From the NCBI RefSeq assembly GCF_010550695.1, contig NZ_JAAGOB010000008.1:124001-188000 (forward strand): a DNA stretch of 64,000 nt, in the 5' to 3' direction. The position numbers and the translations under genes are program-made. Within the stretch, counting starts at the first letter, position 1, and every line of letters starts with the position of its first letter. Source of the stretch: Phytoactinopolyspora alkaliphila. Its GTDB lineage: Bacteria > Actinomycetota > Actinomycetes > Jiangellales > Jiangellaceae. The notes under the pieces were generated by a model. The model did not search any database. It saw nothing but the letters and a program-made list of their open reading frames with translations, and was not told the origin of the DNA. Shown here one piece after another: positions 1-8,414 of this stretch.

Positions 1-1854
1 CGCCACCTGACTCGCCGGCAGACGGGCGGGTCCGGTACCGTGCTCGACGCCGCTCGGGCGGTCCACCGGCACCACGACGAGCCCCGGCGCGGCCTCGGAG
101 ACGAAACGGCGCCGGCCGTCGTCGTTCCACGGCGAGCGCCCGTGAATCGTCCAGGTGGATTCGACCGGCTCGTCCCCGAAGTCGTCGACCACCAGCCAGT
201 ACGCCGGATCGGAGCGCACGAAGACCATCCGTCGCCGGTGCCTTCGGACGAACGCGTCATGCCGTCCGGCCACCACGTCGACACCGTGCCGCTGATGCCG
301 AGGTGAATTGCCTCCCAGCGTCCAGAACGAGTCCACCACGGTGTTCCGCTCGGACGAGTTCGGTTCGCCGTCGAGCACGACGCTGTTGTGCCCGCGACCG
401 GCCTGGTACCACGTGTAGTAGCCGGGGTCGTCGTAGCTGGGTGGTCCGCCGGCCTCCCAGGCAAGCGCCTCCCCCCAGCCGGAGATGACGAAGTCCAGGG
501 CGGCGTGGTGCGAATGCGGCTCCAGCTCATGCCCGATGTACGGGCCCGCGTTCACGACCGCCGTGAGATCGTCCACCGCCCAGCCTTGCCGGAGCATCGC
601 GTATCCGCTCGGCCGGAGGAGCTCGCTTCGGCCGCTCGGCTCGATGCTCGGTGCGTTGAGGAAGAACTCGACCGGGTCGGTGCCGTCGGGGCGCGGCCCC
701 AGCCAATCCAGCCGGTCGACGATGTGATCGGGGTCCATCCAGCGCTCGACCAGCCACTTCCACTCCGGCACGCCGTAGAGATGGTGACCGATCAGCAGCA
801 TCTCCGCCGGTCGGACGAGGTGCGAATCTTGCAGGTGAGGCAGCCAGCCGGCCGGATGCGCCATGTCGGCCAGCCACGCGTGGGCGGCGCGCAGCCGTGG
901 GTGGTCGGCCAGCGGCCACTGTTCCGGGTCCGCCGAGAGCGCCGCGACGTGCAGCGCCTCCATGCACATCGTGTGGTAGGACGGCGAGCGCTCGTAGTGG
1001 CAGCCGTCGGCGTAGAAATCCAGCTCCAGGTGGTCCTCGATCCGGCGCCGGGCGACCTCGTTCCAGGTTCCGTGCTCCGCGAACTCCGGATACAGCGAGG
1101 CGACGTGTGCCAACTCGCAGACCGACACCAGCTGCCAGTTGCCGTTGCGGAACGTCACGTGCTCCTCAGCGGCCCAGCGAGCGCCACCGAGCAGGGACTT
1201 CATGGTCCGCCGCCACTGCTCGTCGGTGAACGCCGGCTCCGCGGAGAGCAGCGAGATCGCCTGGTTGTACATGCCGCTGCGGGCTCTGAGCCCGAGCGAG
1301 TACCAGACGACGTCCAGCCCCGGCCAGTCGCCTATCACCTGATCCCGGGCGTCGTACCACTGCGAGAACAGCTCACCGTAACGGGCGGCGTACCGCGCGT
1401 CCCCGGTCAGCGCATAAGCCTCGAGCAACGGCCGCATCCAGTACAGGTAGTGGAATCCGTAGAAACTGGACCGGCCGCGGCTGGAATCGACGAAATCGAC
1501 GTCCTCGTTGAGCAACACCTCGGCGGCCTCGAGAAACCCGACTCGTCCGCCGCGGATGCCGAAGACGTGCCGGACCACTCGAGCGCTGCGCAGCGCGTCG
1601 TCGGCCGGCGGCGCCGACGGCCGCGACCGGCGCCTCTGTACCCAGCGCCGGATGTCGGCCACCGGGGACGGCGCCGCGCCACTCGCGCGATAGGCACGCC
1701 ACTCGCGCAGCGCGCGGTCCGTGTCGTCCGCGGCCCTGGCTACCGTCTCCAGGCCCGGAAGCGTCAGATCGAGCGAGTCCACCAGGTGCCGGTCGGTGAT
1801 GTGCCGCATCCGGGTCTCGTCGATGTGCGGAGGGCTCTCTACCCATCGGGTCAT
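1..1854 (-). CDS. Heparinase II/III-family polysaccharide lyase (partial, 3' end outside window)
   Basis: About 618 residues are visible and the frame stays open past the window edge, so the C-terminus is missing. The N-terminal part is a helix-rich toroid-like segment (YGFHYLYWMRPLLEAYALTGD, then RNGNWQL and CHYERSPSYH). It is followed by the beta-rich heparinase II/III-like part (SGYAMLRQGW, HSHHAALDFVISGWGEAL, GRGHNSVVLDG). In this superfamily Asn, Tyr and His residues in these segments support beta-elimination of uronic-acid-containing glycans; I see no clear signal peptide, so it may act on imported oligosaccharides. ATG at 1854 overlaps the stop of the upstream oxidoreductase gene (ATGA), so it is the last visible gene of a three-gene operon. 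The substrate (heparin-like, alginate or rhamnogalacturonan-like) cannot be assigned. Confidence 0.8.
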   Translation of the reverse strand, partial: MTRWVESPPHIDETRMRHITDRHLVDSLDLTLPGLETVARAADDTDRALREWRAYRASGAAPSPVADIRRWVQRRRSRPSAPPADDALRSARVVRHVFGIRGGRVGFLEAAEVLLNEDVDFVDSSRGRSSFYGFHYLYWMRPLLEAYALTGDARYAARYGELFSQWYDARDQVIGDWPGLDVVWYSLGLRARSGMYNQAISLLSAEPAFTDEQWRRTMKSLLGGARWAAEEHVTFRNGNWQLVSVCELAHVASLYPEFAEHGTWNEVARRRIEDHLELDFYADGCHYERSPSYHTMCMEALHVAALSADPEQWPLADHPRLRAAHAWLADMAHPAGWLPHLQDSHLVRPAEMLLIGHHLYGVPEWKWLVERWMDPDHIVDRLDWLGPRPDGTDPVEFFLNAPSIEPSGRSELLRPSGYAMLRQGWAVDDLTAVVNAGPYIGHELEPHSHHAALDFVISGWGEALAWEAGGPPSYDDPGYYTWYQAGRGHNSVVLDGEPNSSERNTVVDSFWTLGGNSPRHQRHGVDVVAGRHDAFVRRHRRRMVFVRSDPAYWLVVDDFGDEPVESTWTIHGRSPWNDDGRRRFVSEAAPGLVVVPVDRPSGVEHGTGPARLPASQVA

Positions 1855-2885
1855 CCCGCCACCTGTTCCGCCACCGCTACCGGCGCTCCCGTCGCGATCG
1901 ACGTGTGGGCGGCCGCCAGGACGGCAGTCACGTGACGTGAGCTCTCCACCGTGATCAGCGGCTCCACTCCGCGTATCGTGCAATCGACGAAGTGCGCGAT
2001 CGCGTCCCGGTACGCGCCCGCGTGCACGCCGTGGACAGTGCGCTGCAACATGTTCCGTGGAAAGGCGACGCCCTCAGCCGTCGCCATCACGATGTTCTCC
2101 TTCTGGCGGTCCAGCTGGATCACGCCGTCGTCACAGATCAGCGAGACGTAACTGTCGACCATGGTCGGGAAGGTATTGGGGTAGATCCAGGCCGACTCGA
2201 ATGTCGCTACCGCGCCGCGGGTGAACCGAGCCTGGATCTGGACGCCGTCCGGGGTGTCGATGCCCATCGAGCGAAGCTTGCCGTAGCGGGCGGTCGCGTA
2301 CACCTGCTCGACTTCGTCGTCGAAGAGCCAGGTGATCAGGTCGATGTCGTGGCTGGAGAGGAACCAGGCGCAGGTGGTGTCCTGCGCCCAGCTGAGCATT
2401 TCGGTCGGCACATAGATGGTGTCGTCCTTGCGGGCGTACCCGACGGCCGGACTTCCCAGCCCGGCGATCAGGTCCTTGGCTTGCGCATACGCCGGCACCC
2501 AGCGGTGATTGAAGATGCACATCGCGGTCACGCCGGCCGCACGGACCGCGCGGACACACCGGTCGGCATCCTCCACCGACGTGGTGAACGGCTTCTCCAC
2601 GAGGACGTGCAACCCTGCCGCGGCGGCCTTCACGACCACGTCGGCATGCAGATGGTCGGGTGTGGCCACCACCACCGCGTTCACGGTGCCGGATTCGATC
2701 AACTGGTCGTAGTCGTCGAACACGGCGGGCCGGCCGCCGAACTCGCCGGCGAGTTTCTCCGCTCCTTCACGGGTCCCACTGGCGATAGCCGTCACCTCGG
2801 ACTCCGCCAGGGAGTCGATCACCCTGGCGTTGCCCGTCCCCATGATTCCAGCGCCGACGATGCCGACTCTGAGTTGCTCTGGCAT
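1851..2885 (-). CDS. Gfo/Idh/MocA-family NAD(P)-dependent oxidoreductase
   Basis: A 344-residue protein opening with a Rossmann dinucleotide fold (VGIVGAGIMGTGN) followed by VVVATPDHLHADVVVKAAAAG and the EKPFTTS motif, whose Lys is the family's catalytic lysine. The C-terminal half has the alpha/beta substrate-binding domain with SSHDIDLITWLF. The family oxidises or isomerises sugars, inositols and uronates in the cytoplasm. I chose ATG 2885 rather than an ATG seven codons upstream because it overlaps the stop of the binding-protein gene as TAATG. It lies between a solute-binding protein and a lyase, which fits catabolism of an imported sugar or uronate. The exact substrate is unknown. Confidence 0.88.
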   Translation of the reverse strand: MPEQLRVGIVGAGIMGTGNARVIDSLAESEVTAIASGTREGAEKLAGEFGGRPAVFDDYDQLIESGTVNAVVVATPDHLHADVVVKAAAAGLHVLVEKPFTTSVEDADRCVRAVRAAGVTAMCIFNHRWVPAYAQAKDLIAGLGSPAVGYARKDDTIYVPTEMLSWAQDTTCAWFLSSHDIDLITWLFDDEVEQVYATARYGKLRSMGIDTPDGVQIQARFTRGAVATFESAWIYPNTFPTMVDSYVSLICDDGVIQLDRQKENIVMATAEGVAFPRNMLQRTVHGVHAGAYRDAIAHFVDCTIRGVEPLITVESSRHVTAVLAAAHTSIATGAPVAVAEQVAG

Positions 2886-4210
2886 TACTGAAGCTCCGCA
2901 TTCCATTGCTGCTCGGCATTGTCAAGGGCGGTCTGAGCGTCGATGTCGCCTTGCAGGAAGGCCCGGATCTGCTCGCTGAAGAGTTCACCGAGCTGGGTGT
3001 CCTTGGACGTTCCCAACGCTCCGTCTTCCAGGTCCGGCAGCGTCTCGACGATGATGTTGCGAGCCACGTCGGTGGGCTCGTCGCCCTCGCTCTCGAAGAA
3101 CGGGTCCTCGAGGGTCGCCTTGGTGGACGGGAAGATCGCCACGATCTTGCAGAACTCCAGCTGGTTCTCCGCGTTCGTGACGAACTTGAGCCAATCCGCG
3201 GCCGTCCCCTTGTTGTCCGAGCCCGACGGGATCGCGAACGTCTGCTGACCTTGCAGGCGCAGCTTCCCGTCCGGGGTGCGCACGCCCGGGGTCACCACGA
3301 GGTCCTCGTACACCTCCGGCGCGTTGTTCTCCGTATTGACAAGCTGGGCGGCCGGTACATTGACGACCATGCCGACGCGGCGGTTCTCCAGGTTCTCCGG
3401 CAGGTTCCGGGTGTCCTTGGAGATGGCGCCCGGGGCGATGGCCCCGGAGTCGTAGGCCGCCTTCCATTCCTCAAGGATCTCGAGAGTCTCCGGCGTGTTG
3501 AAGGCGGCCTGCGTCCGGTCCTCGTTCAGCATCTCCACGCCATAATGCGGCAGCACCAGGTGGTTCGGGATCGAGTTCATGCCGAAGACTCCGGCGTCCT
3601 CCTCCACCTCGGCGGCGAGGTCGAGGACCTCGTCGAACGTGGCCGGCGGAGCGTCGGGGTCGAAGCTCGTGCCTTCTATGGCCTCCTGCCGGTAGATGGC
3701 CACCGGCGACCCGCCGTTGTACCAGGGCAACGCGGTCTGTGCGCCGTCCCTCTGCAACGGTTCGTACAGCGACTCCTGGTACGCACCGAGTTCCTCGGCG
3801 GAGAAGTAGGCGTTCAGGTCGGTCAGCGACTCCTGGAACTGCCCGAGATCCGGGGAGCCGATATTGACTAGATCCGGTGGATCCCCTGCGGCCATAGCGG
3901 CCAGCAGTTTCGTGGCGAGGTCCGCGCCTGGGACATCCACCCAGTCGATGGTGGTGCCGGGGTTCTGCTCCTCATAGGCGTCGATCATGCCCTGGATGTA
4001 GTCGGCATAGTTGGCCTGAAGGTTGATGGTCCACCATTCGACCTCCCCGCCGAGTTCGGTCTCTTCGGCTTGCTCAGGCTCTTCTTCCGTGTCGGCGCCG
4101 CCGCTGATGCAGCCCGACGTAAGCAACGCCAGCGCGATCGCGGGCGCGGCCAGCGCGGCCAGCGCGGCCCGTCGTCGTATCGGCCGGACGGATGTGGGAT
4201 CGGTTCGCAT
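2885..4210 (-). CDS. Sugar ABC transporter substrate-binding lipoprotein (family 1)
   Basis: A 441-residue lipoprotein. Arg-rich n-region, hydrophobic core and lipobox LLTSGC (Cys34) are followed by an acidic linker, then a bilobal family-1 binding protein (GEVEWWTINLQ, ALPWYNGGSPVAIYRQEA, NDKGTAADWLKFVTNAENQ). It would capture an oligosaccharide outside the membrane and hand it to the divergently encoded permeases at 4512-6364. ATG 4210 was chosen because AGGAGAG sits just upstream and because it starts the signal peptide; a longer frame to 4297 lacks these features. The ligand is unknown, but the downstream lyase suggests a uronic-acid oligosaccharide. Confidence 0.88.
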   Translation of the reverse strand: MRTDPTSVRPIRRRAALAALAAPAIALALLTSGCISGGADTEEEPEQAEETELGGEVEWWTINLQANYADYIQGMIDAYEEQNPGTTIDWVDVPGADLATKLLAAMAAGDPPDLVNIGSPDLGQFQESLTDLNAYFSAEELGAYQESLYEPLQRDGAQTALPWYNGGSPVAIYRQEAIEGTSFDPDAPPATFDEVLDLAAEVEEDAGVFGMNSIPNHLVLPHYGVEMLNEDRTQAAFNTPETLEILEEWKAAYDSGAIAPGAISKDTRNLPENLENRRVGMVVNVPAAQLVNTENNAPEVYEDLVVTPGVRTPDGKLRLQGQQTFAIPSGSDNKGTAADWLKFVTNAENQLEFCKIVAIFPSTKATLEDPFFESEGDEPTDVARNIIVETLPDLEDGALGTSKDTQLGELFSEQIRAFLQGDIDAQTALDNAEQQWNAELQ

Positions 4211-4511
4211 GGTCTCTCCTGAACGCAAAGGGTGGAATGGAAGCCATGGCGCGGCGCCGTTCGATGATGCGGACCAGTTTCGGACACGACGACACACAAG
4301 TCAATAGGCAAAGACTGAACACGTCGGCACTGCTGGCCATTCGCTTGCCCTCGGATCACGAAGTGCCTTGTCACATGGTTGACACAATTCTCGAGGGTTC
4401 AGGGGTAGACGGCATGGGGAGGCTCTGCTTATAGTCGCTGCGATGTTTAGGACGCATGATGAACCATTTCTCTACGACCTAATCTGAACTCAGGTCACAG
4501 CCGGAGGTGAG
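4211..4511. promoter_or_regulatory. Divergent promoter region between binding protein and permease operons
   Basis: A 301-base non-coding interval between two diverging transcription units. On the plus strand TAGACG (4406-4411) and TATAGT (4430-4435) are 18 bases apart and could drive the permeases. An imperfect inverted repeat TGTCA-N6-TGACA lies at 4369-4384 and a second short one, CTGA-N2-TCAG, lies near 4488-4497. Either could be an operator. No regulator gene sits next to this region, and the LacI palindrome seen at 8296 does not occur here. Confidence 0.4.
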
Positions 4512-5528
4512 ATGCCACAGCAGCCCGGAAGCGACGTACCAGAGCTGACGCCGGTGGTCGATCCGACCAGTCCGCATCCACCTTCTCAACGGGTGGACGC
4601 GCGGCTGTCACGACGCCGCCGAGCCAGCGCCCGGCCGCCGGGAGCATCGCGCTGGCGCGCACAGTCGAACCACCCCGCCATATGGACCCCGTGGCTGTAC
4701 ATGCTGCCCGGGCTGGCACTGTTCGCCATCTTCTTCGTCTGGCCGGCCGCGCAGGCCATGCAGCTCGCCTTCTACAAGTACAACGGCATCTCCGCCCCGG
4801 TCATGATCGGCACGGAGAACTTCGAGCGGATGTTCAACGATCCGCGCTTCTCCGAAGCCCTCGTCAACTCGTTCCTGTTCCTGGCCGGGATGATCCCGCT
4901 CGCGGTCGCCGTGCCCCTGCTGCTCGCCGTCCTGGTCAACCAGAAGATCCCCGGCATCCAGGCCTTCCGCCTCGCCATCGTGATGCCCGTGGTCGTCTCC
5001 ATGGTCGCTGTCGCGGTCACCTGGAAATACGTTCTCGATGCCCAGGGCATTCTGAGCTGGATCGTCACCAGCGTCGGCATCGCGGACGAGCCGACCGCGT
5101 GGCTGCTGAGCAGTGACTGGGCGCTTCCCTGCCTGATCATCATCGAGGGCTGGAAGAGCATGGGGATCTACATGATGATCTACCTGGCCGGCCTGCAGGC
5201 GATCCCCGCCGACCTCTATGAGGCAGCGCAGATCGACGGCGCCGGCATCCGGCACCGGCTGATGAAGATCACCGTGCCGCTGATGATCCCGTACGTGGCC
5301 GTCACCTCCACCATGGCCATGCTCGACGCCATGCAGGTATTCACTTCGGTCTACGTGATGACCAGGGGTGGGCCGCAGGACAGCACGATGACCCTTGGCT
5401 ATTACGTCTGGTCCAAGGCGTTCGAGGACTACGAGTTCGGCTACGCCAACGCGATCGCGCTGGTTCTCTGGGCCATCATGATCATCCTGGCCGTGGTCAA
5501 CTACCAGATCACGAAGGAGCGCCGATGA
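4512..5528 (+). CDS. Sugar ABC transporter permease (MalF/UgpA type)
   Basis: A 338-residue inner-membrane permease. A basic, Pro-rich cytoplasmic N-terminus of about 55 residues precedes six hydrophobic segments, the first being WLYMLPGLALFAIFFVWPAA. The EAA loop that docks the ATPase is clear (YEAAQIDGAGIRHRLMKITVP). ATG 4512 follows GGAGG. The stop overlaps the next permease gene by ATGA, so the two subunits form one heterodimer. No ATPase gene is present in the locus, as is usual for actinobacterial importers that share an MsiK/UgpC-like ATPase. Confidence 0.92.
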   Translation: MPQQPGSDVPELTPVVDPTSPHPPSQRVDARLSRRRRASARPPGASRWRAQSNHPAIWTPWLYMLPGLALFAIFFVWPAAQAMQLAFYKYNGISAPVMIGTENFERMFNDPRFSEALVNSFLFLAGMIPLAVAVPLLLAVLVNQKIPGIQAFRLAIVMPVVVSMVAVAVTWKYVLDAQGILSWIVTSVGIADEPTAWLLSSDWALPCLIIIEGWKSMGIYMMIYLAGLQAIPADLYEAAQIDGAGIRHRLMKITVPLMIPYVAVTSTMAMLDAMQVFTSVYVMTRGGPQDSTMTLGYYVWSKAFEDYEFGYANAIALVLWAIMIILAVVNYQITKERR

Positions 5529-6364
5529 CGGTCGGAACCCGCCGACGCCGCGCGTCGACCCTCGCGGGCAACTATGTCTTGCTGCTCATCCTGGCGGCTA
5601 TCTTCGTCGGTCCGTTCATCGTGCTGCTGGCGTCGTCGCTGAAGCCCGCCACGCAGGACGTCTTCTCCTTCCCGCCGGACCTCATCCCGCGTCCGCCGGT
5701 CGCGGATTGGTTCGTCCGGGCGTGGACGGTGATCGACTTCCCCCGCTACCTCCTCAATTCGGCGATCTACGTCGGGGTGATGGTTCCGGCATATCTGGCG
5801 ATCTCAGCCTTGACGGCCTACCCGCTGGCGAGGATGAGGTTCCCGTTCCGCACGGTGATCTTCTTCCTCTTCCTGTCCACGATGTTCCTACCGGGCGAGC
5901 TGATGCTGATCCCGCGCTTCCTGGTGATCTCCGAGCTCGGGCTGGCCGATACCTACGCCGGTGTCATGTTGCCCGGCCTGCTCTCCGCGATCGGCATCTT
6001 CCTGCTGCGCCAGACCTTCGCCGGCGTCCCGCAGGAGCTCGACGACGCCGCACGCATCGACGGGTGCAAGGAGTGGGGGGTCTTCTGGCACGTCATGCTG
6101 CCCGCGGCCAAGCCGGCGCTCGCTGTCCTGGCCATCTTCGGCTTCATCTCGGTATGGAACAGCTTCATCTGGCCGCTGGTGGTCCTCAAGGACACCAGCA
6201 AGTACCCGATCGCGCTCGGAATCTCCTACCTCACCGGTGTGACCGGTACCGACGTCCGTTCGCTCGCGGCCGGCACGGTGATCTCGCTGATCCCGGTCCT
6301 GGTCTTCTTCATCATCATGCAGCGCCACATCCTCGAAGGCATGAAGGGCGCGGTGAAGGGCTGA
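5525..6364 (+). CDS. Sugar ABC transporter permease (MalG/UgpE type)
   Basis: A 279-residue permease with six membrane segments (first LLLILAAIFVGPFIVLLASSLKP) and the EAA loop ELDDAARIDGCKEWGVFWHVMLP. It pairs with the upstream MalF-type subunit, whose stop it overlaps by four bases. The gene ends 87 bases before a Tat-exported protein gene, which may be co-transcribed. Length and motif order are normal for the family. Confidence 0.92.
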   Translation: MTVGTRRRRASTLAGNYVLLLILAAIFVGPFIVLLASSLKPATQDVFSFPPDLIPRPPVADWFVRAWTVIDFPRYLLNSAIYVGVMVPAYLAISALTAYPLARMRFPFRTVIFFLFLSTMFLPGELMLIPRFLVISELGLADTYAGVMLPGLLSAIGIFLLRQTFAGVPQELDDAARIDGCKEWGVFWHVMLPAAKPALAVLAIFGFISVWNSFIWPLVVLKDTSKYPIALGISYLTGVTGTDVRSLAAGTVISLIPVLVFFIIMQRHILEGMKGAVKG

Positions 6365-6451
6365 GCGGCACCCCGCGCTCTCCCTTCCCGCACTCCACTC
6401 CCCTGAGCATTTCCTACCGTCCCCCTTCCCCTCACCCCCGGAGGAACGACG

Positions 6452-7984
6452 ATGACCAGCTATCCCACCATCGGACGCCGACGGCTGCTCCAGGCCGGTG
6501 CTGCGCTCGGACTCGGCGTCGCAGGCGGCCTGGCGGGCGCCGTACCCGCCCGTGCCGCAACCCGCGACTACGCACTCAGGGCCACCTACGACTGGGCGGA
6601 GGCGTATTTCACCGAGCACGGCGAGGCTCAGCCCGACGTTCCCAACGAGAACCGCGGCTCGCTCGCCTGGGGCCAGTCGTACATTCTGCGCTCTTATCTC
6701 GCGATGTACGACGCCTTCGGTGACACCCGGTATCTGGACCTGATGTGCCGGAACGTGGACGCCATCATGGAGATCCGAGACAGCGAACGCGGCGTGACCG
6801 ACTGGCGCGGCGAGTCACTCCCGGTGTGGCGAGGAGGGGCACCCTATACCGGCGGCGAGGTCGACGTCCCAGGTGCGAACGGCACTCCGGTGCTGCGCCT
6901 GCGCACCGCACAGGCCTACGCCGACGGCGTCACCGCGGAGGTGAGCCACGAGTCCGCCGACCGGTTCACCGTGGTCATCACCGACACCAGGATCGATCGG
7001 TCTGACACGTTCACCAACCTGACCATGGACGCCACCAGCCCGGACTTCGCCGTGTCCCGGATCCGGGCCGCCAGCCCCTCAGTGACCCGCGCCACCGCGG
7101 TAGACCTGCGATCGGACAACTCGCCGGCCATGCCGCAGGGCGGGACGTACACCATGACGTCCCACTACGTGACGTTCTCCGTGCACACCGGCATGGTCGT
7201 CGCCCCCATCGCCGAGTTCTGCCGGCTCGTCCGGAAGAACCCGAAGCTGATGCCTCGCTACGGCTCCAAGGCCGCCAAGTACCTACGCGCGATCCGTGCC
7301 GCCGTCGCATGCCACGATCACGAGTGGCGACAGAACAGCGAGGGCGAAGGCTGGTACGTCTGGGAGAAGGGCACGCCCCTCGCTTTCGACGGCTGCGAGA
7401 TGCCGCACAACCAGTTCCTGGCGCTGGCCACGGCACAGGCCCACCTGGCCACTTTGGTCGACGACGGTCCCTACCACGACCGGGCGGTCCGGATGCTCAC
7501 CGCGTTCCGCAACGACCTCGAGGTCCGCGGCAACAGTTACGTGTGGAAGTACTGGTGGACCAAGGGGCACGTCTACAACGGCTATACCCAGGCGGACGAC
7601 GTCTCGGAGTGGACACCGGCGTACAACGGCGCTCGCCAGGTCGAGGATGGCTCGCACGCCGCGATCAGCGTCGAGGCAGTGCTCGCCGGTTTCCGGACCG
7701 GAATGGTGTTCGACGAGACCGACGTCCGCCGCATGGCCGCCACGTACACGGACGGACTCATGCACTACGACGAGGACGGCGAGGCACACGTGTGGTACCG
7801 GGTCGACGGCACCGCGAACCTCGGCCTGCAGGACCTGCAGGCCCCGCGCTGGGTCAACCTGGCCGCCTGGGACGAGCGGATCTTCACCCACGCCCGGGAG
7901 ATCTTCAACCGGGAGCAGCCCGAGCCGGTCTTAGGCTCCTACCTGCTGAGCACGGCCTTCCTGGCGGCGCACAACGGTAGATAG
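6452..7984 (+). CDS. Tat-exported protein of unknown activity, probable helical-toroid carbohydrate enzyme
   Basis: A 510-residue protein with a twin-arginine signal (GRRRLLQAGAALGLGVAGGL, then ARA cleavage near residue 36). The mature part is rich in Trp, Tyr and charged residues. It alternates helical segments (YDWAEAYFTEHGEAQPD, AWGQSYILRSYLAMYDAFGD, EMPHNQFLALATAQAHL, EWTPAYNGARQVEDGSHAAIS) with a central beta-rich stretch at about residues 150-260. That layout resembles (alpha/alpha)6 glycan-active enzymes such as lyases or C5-epimerase-like proteins, but I cannot place it in a named family. Tat export suggests folding or cofactor loading before secretion. ATG 6452 follows GGAGG and lies downstream of the sugar permeases. 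Confidence 0.7.
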   Translation: MTSYPTIGRRRLLQAGAALGLGVAGGLAGAVPARAATRDYALRATYDWAEAYFTEHGEAQPDVPNENRGSLAWGQSYILRSYLAMYDAFGDTRYLDLMCRNVDAIMEIRDSERGVTDWRGESLPVWRGGAPYTGGEVDVPGANGTPVLRLRTAQAYADGVTAEVSHESADRFTVVITDTRIDRSDTFTNLTMDATSPDFAVSRIRAASPSVTRATAVDLRSDNSPAMPQGGTYTMTSHYVTFSVHTGMVVAPIAEFCRLVRKNPKLMPRYGSKAAKYLRAIRAAVACHDHEWRQNSEGEGWYVWEKGTPLAFDGCEMPHNQFLALATAQAHLATLVDDGPYHDRAVRMLTAFRNDLEVRGNSYVWKYWWTKGHVYNGYTQADDVSEWTPAYNGARQVEDGSHAAISVEAVLAGFRTGMVFDETDVRRMAATYTDGLMHYDEDGEAHVWYRVDGTANLGLQDLQAPRWVNLAAWDERIFTHAREIFNREQPEPVLGSYLLSTAFLAAHNGR

Positions 7985-8041
7985 ATCATGACGCCGGTCG
8001 TCTGACGAGTGGATCAGATGGCGAAGAGGCATTCGCAGGCG

Positions 8042-8185
8042 CCGTTGTGTCACCTGATCGATTCGCGTCCACAATCTGAGATGTGATCAGGTGACACAAA
8101 CGGGCCTCAACCACGGTGTTGGGCTCCTGATCAGCACCACAGTGGTGAATCAGACGACATATCGACGATCAGGTGACACAAACGG
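8042..8185. repeat. Three copies of a 19-base element, one inverted
   Basis: The element GATCAGGTGACACAAACGG occurs directly at 8085-8103 and 8167-8185, and in inverted form (one A missing) at about 8042-8060. The first two copies face each other across about 24 bases and can fold into a stem behind the gene ending at 7984, so they may serve as a terminator. The third copy lies just before the promoter of the secreted hydrolase. They could equally be operator sites for an unidentified regulator. Confidence 0.6.
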
Positions 8186-8201
8186 TGGGCGAAAACGGGT
8201 C

Positions 8202-8230
8202 TTGACCGCTCGAATGTTATCGCTCACAAT
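8202..8230 (+). promoter_or_regulatory. Candidate promoter for the secreted multidomain hydrolase
   Basis: TTGACC at 8202-8207 and CACAAT at 8225-8230 are separated by 17 bases. The LacI-type palindrome lies about 65 bases downstream, a suitable place for roadblock repression. The assignment rests on box match and position only. Confidence 0.4.
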
Positions 8231-8295
8231 GGTCGCCACGTACGCGAGCTCGCTCTGACGAAAATCCCCAGTGAAAACGGCCGGGCACTGTAGCC

Positions 8296-8319
8296 GGTTG
8301 TCGAACCGGTTCGACAACC
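8296..8319. promoter_or_regulatory. Perfect 24-bp LacI-type operator palindrome
   Basis: Each half-site reads GGTTGTCGAACC toward the centre. The core CGAACCGGTTCG has the central CG and dyad typical of LacI-family operators. It lies between the candidate promoter and the ribosome binding site of the hydrolase gene at 8415. The LacI gene at 12201 carries a related core upstream, so it is the most likely ligand. Confidence 0.75.
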
Positions 8320-8414
8320 CGCGCACACGACCGGCAACCGGAGAGGAGAAGCACGCCACCACCGTGGGAACGAAGCGTCAGACCAACGCCAGCGACAAGT
8401 CAGGAGCAGCAACG

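Noticed and set aside
388-1935. Long plus-strand frame opposite the heparinase-like gene
   Set aside because: It is Arg/Val-rich without protein motifs and is the antisense of a gene with clear family motifs. The same holds for the other long antisense frames in this GC-rich DNA.
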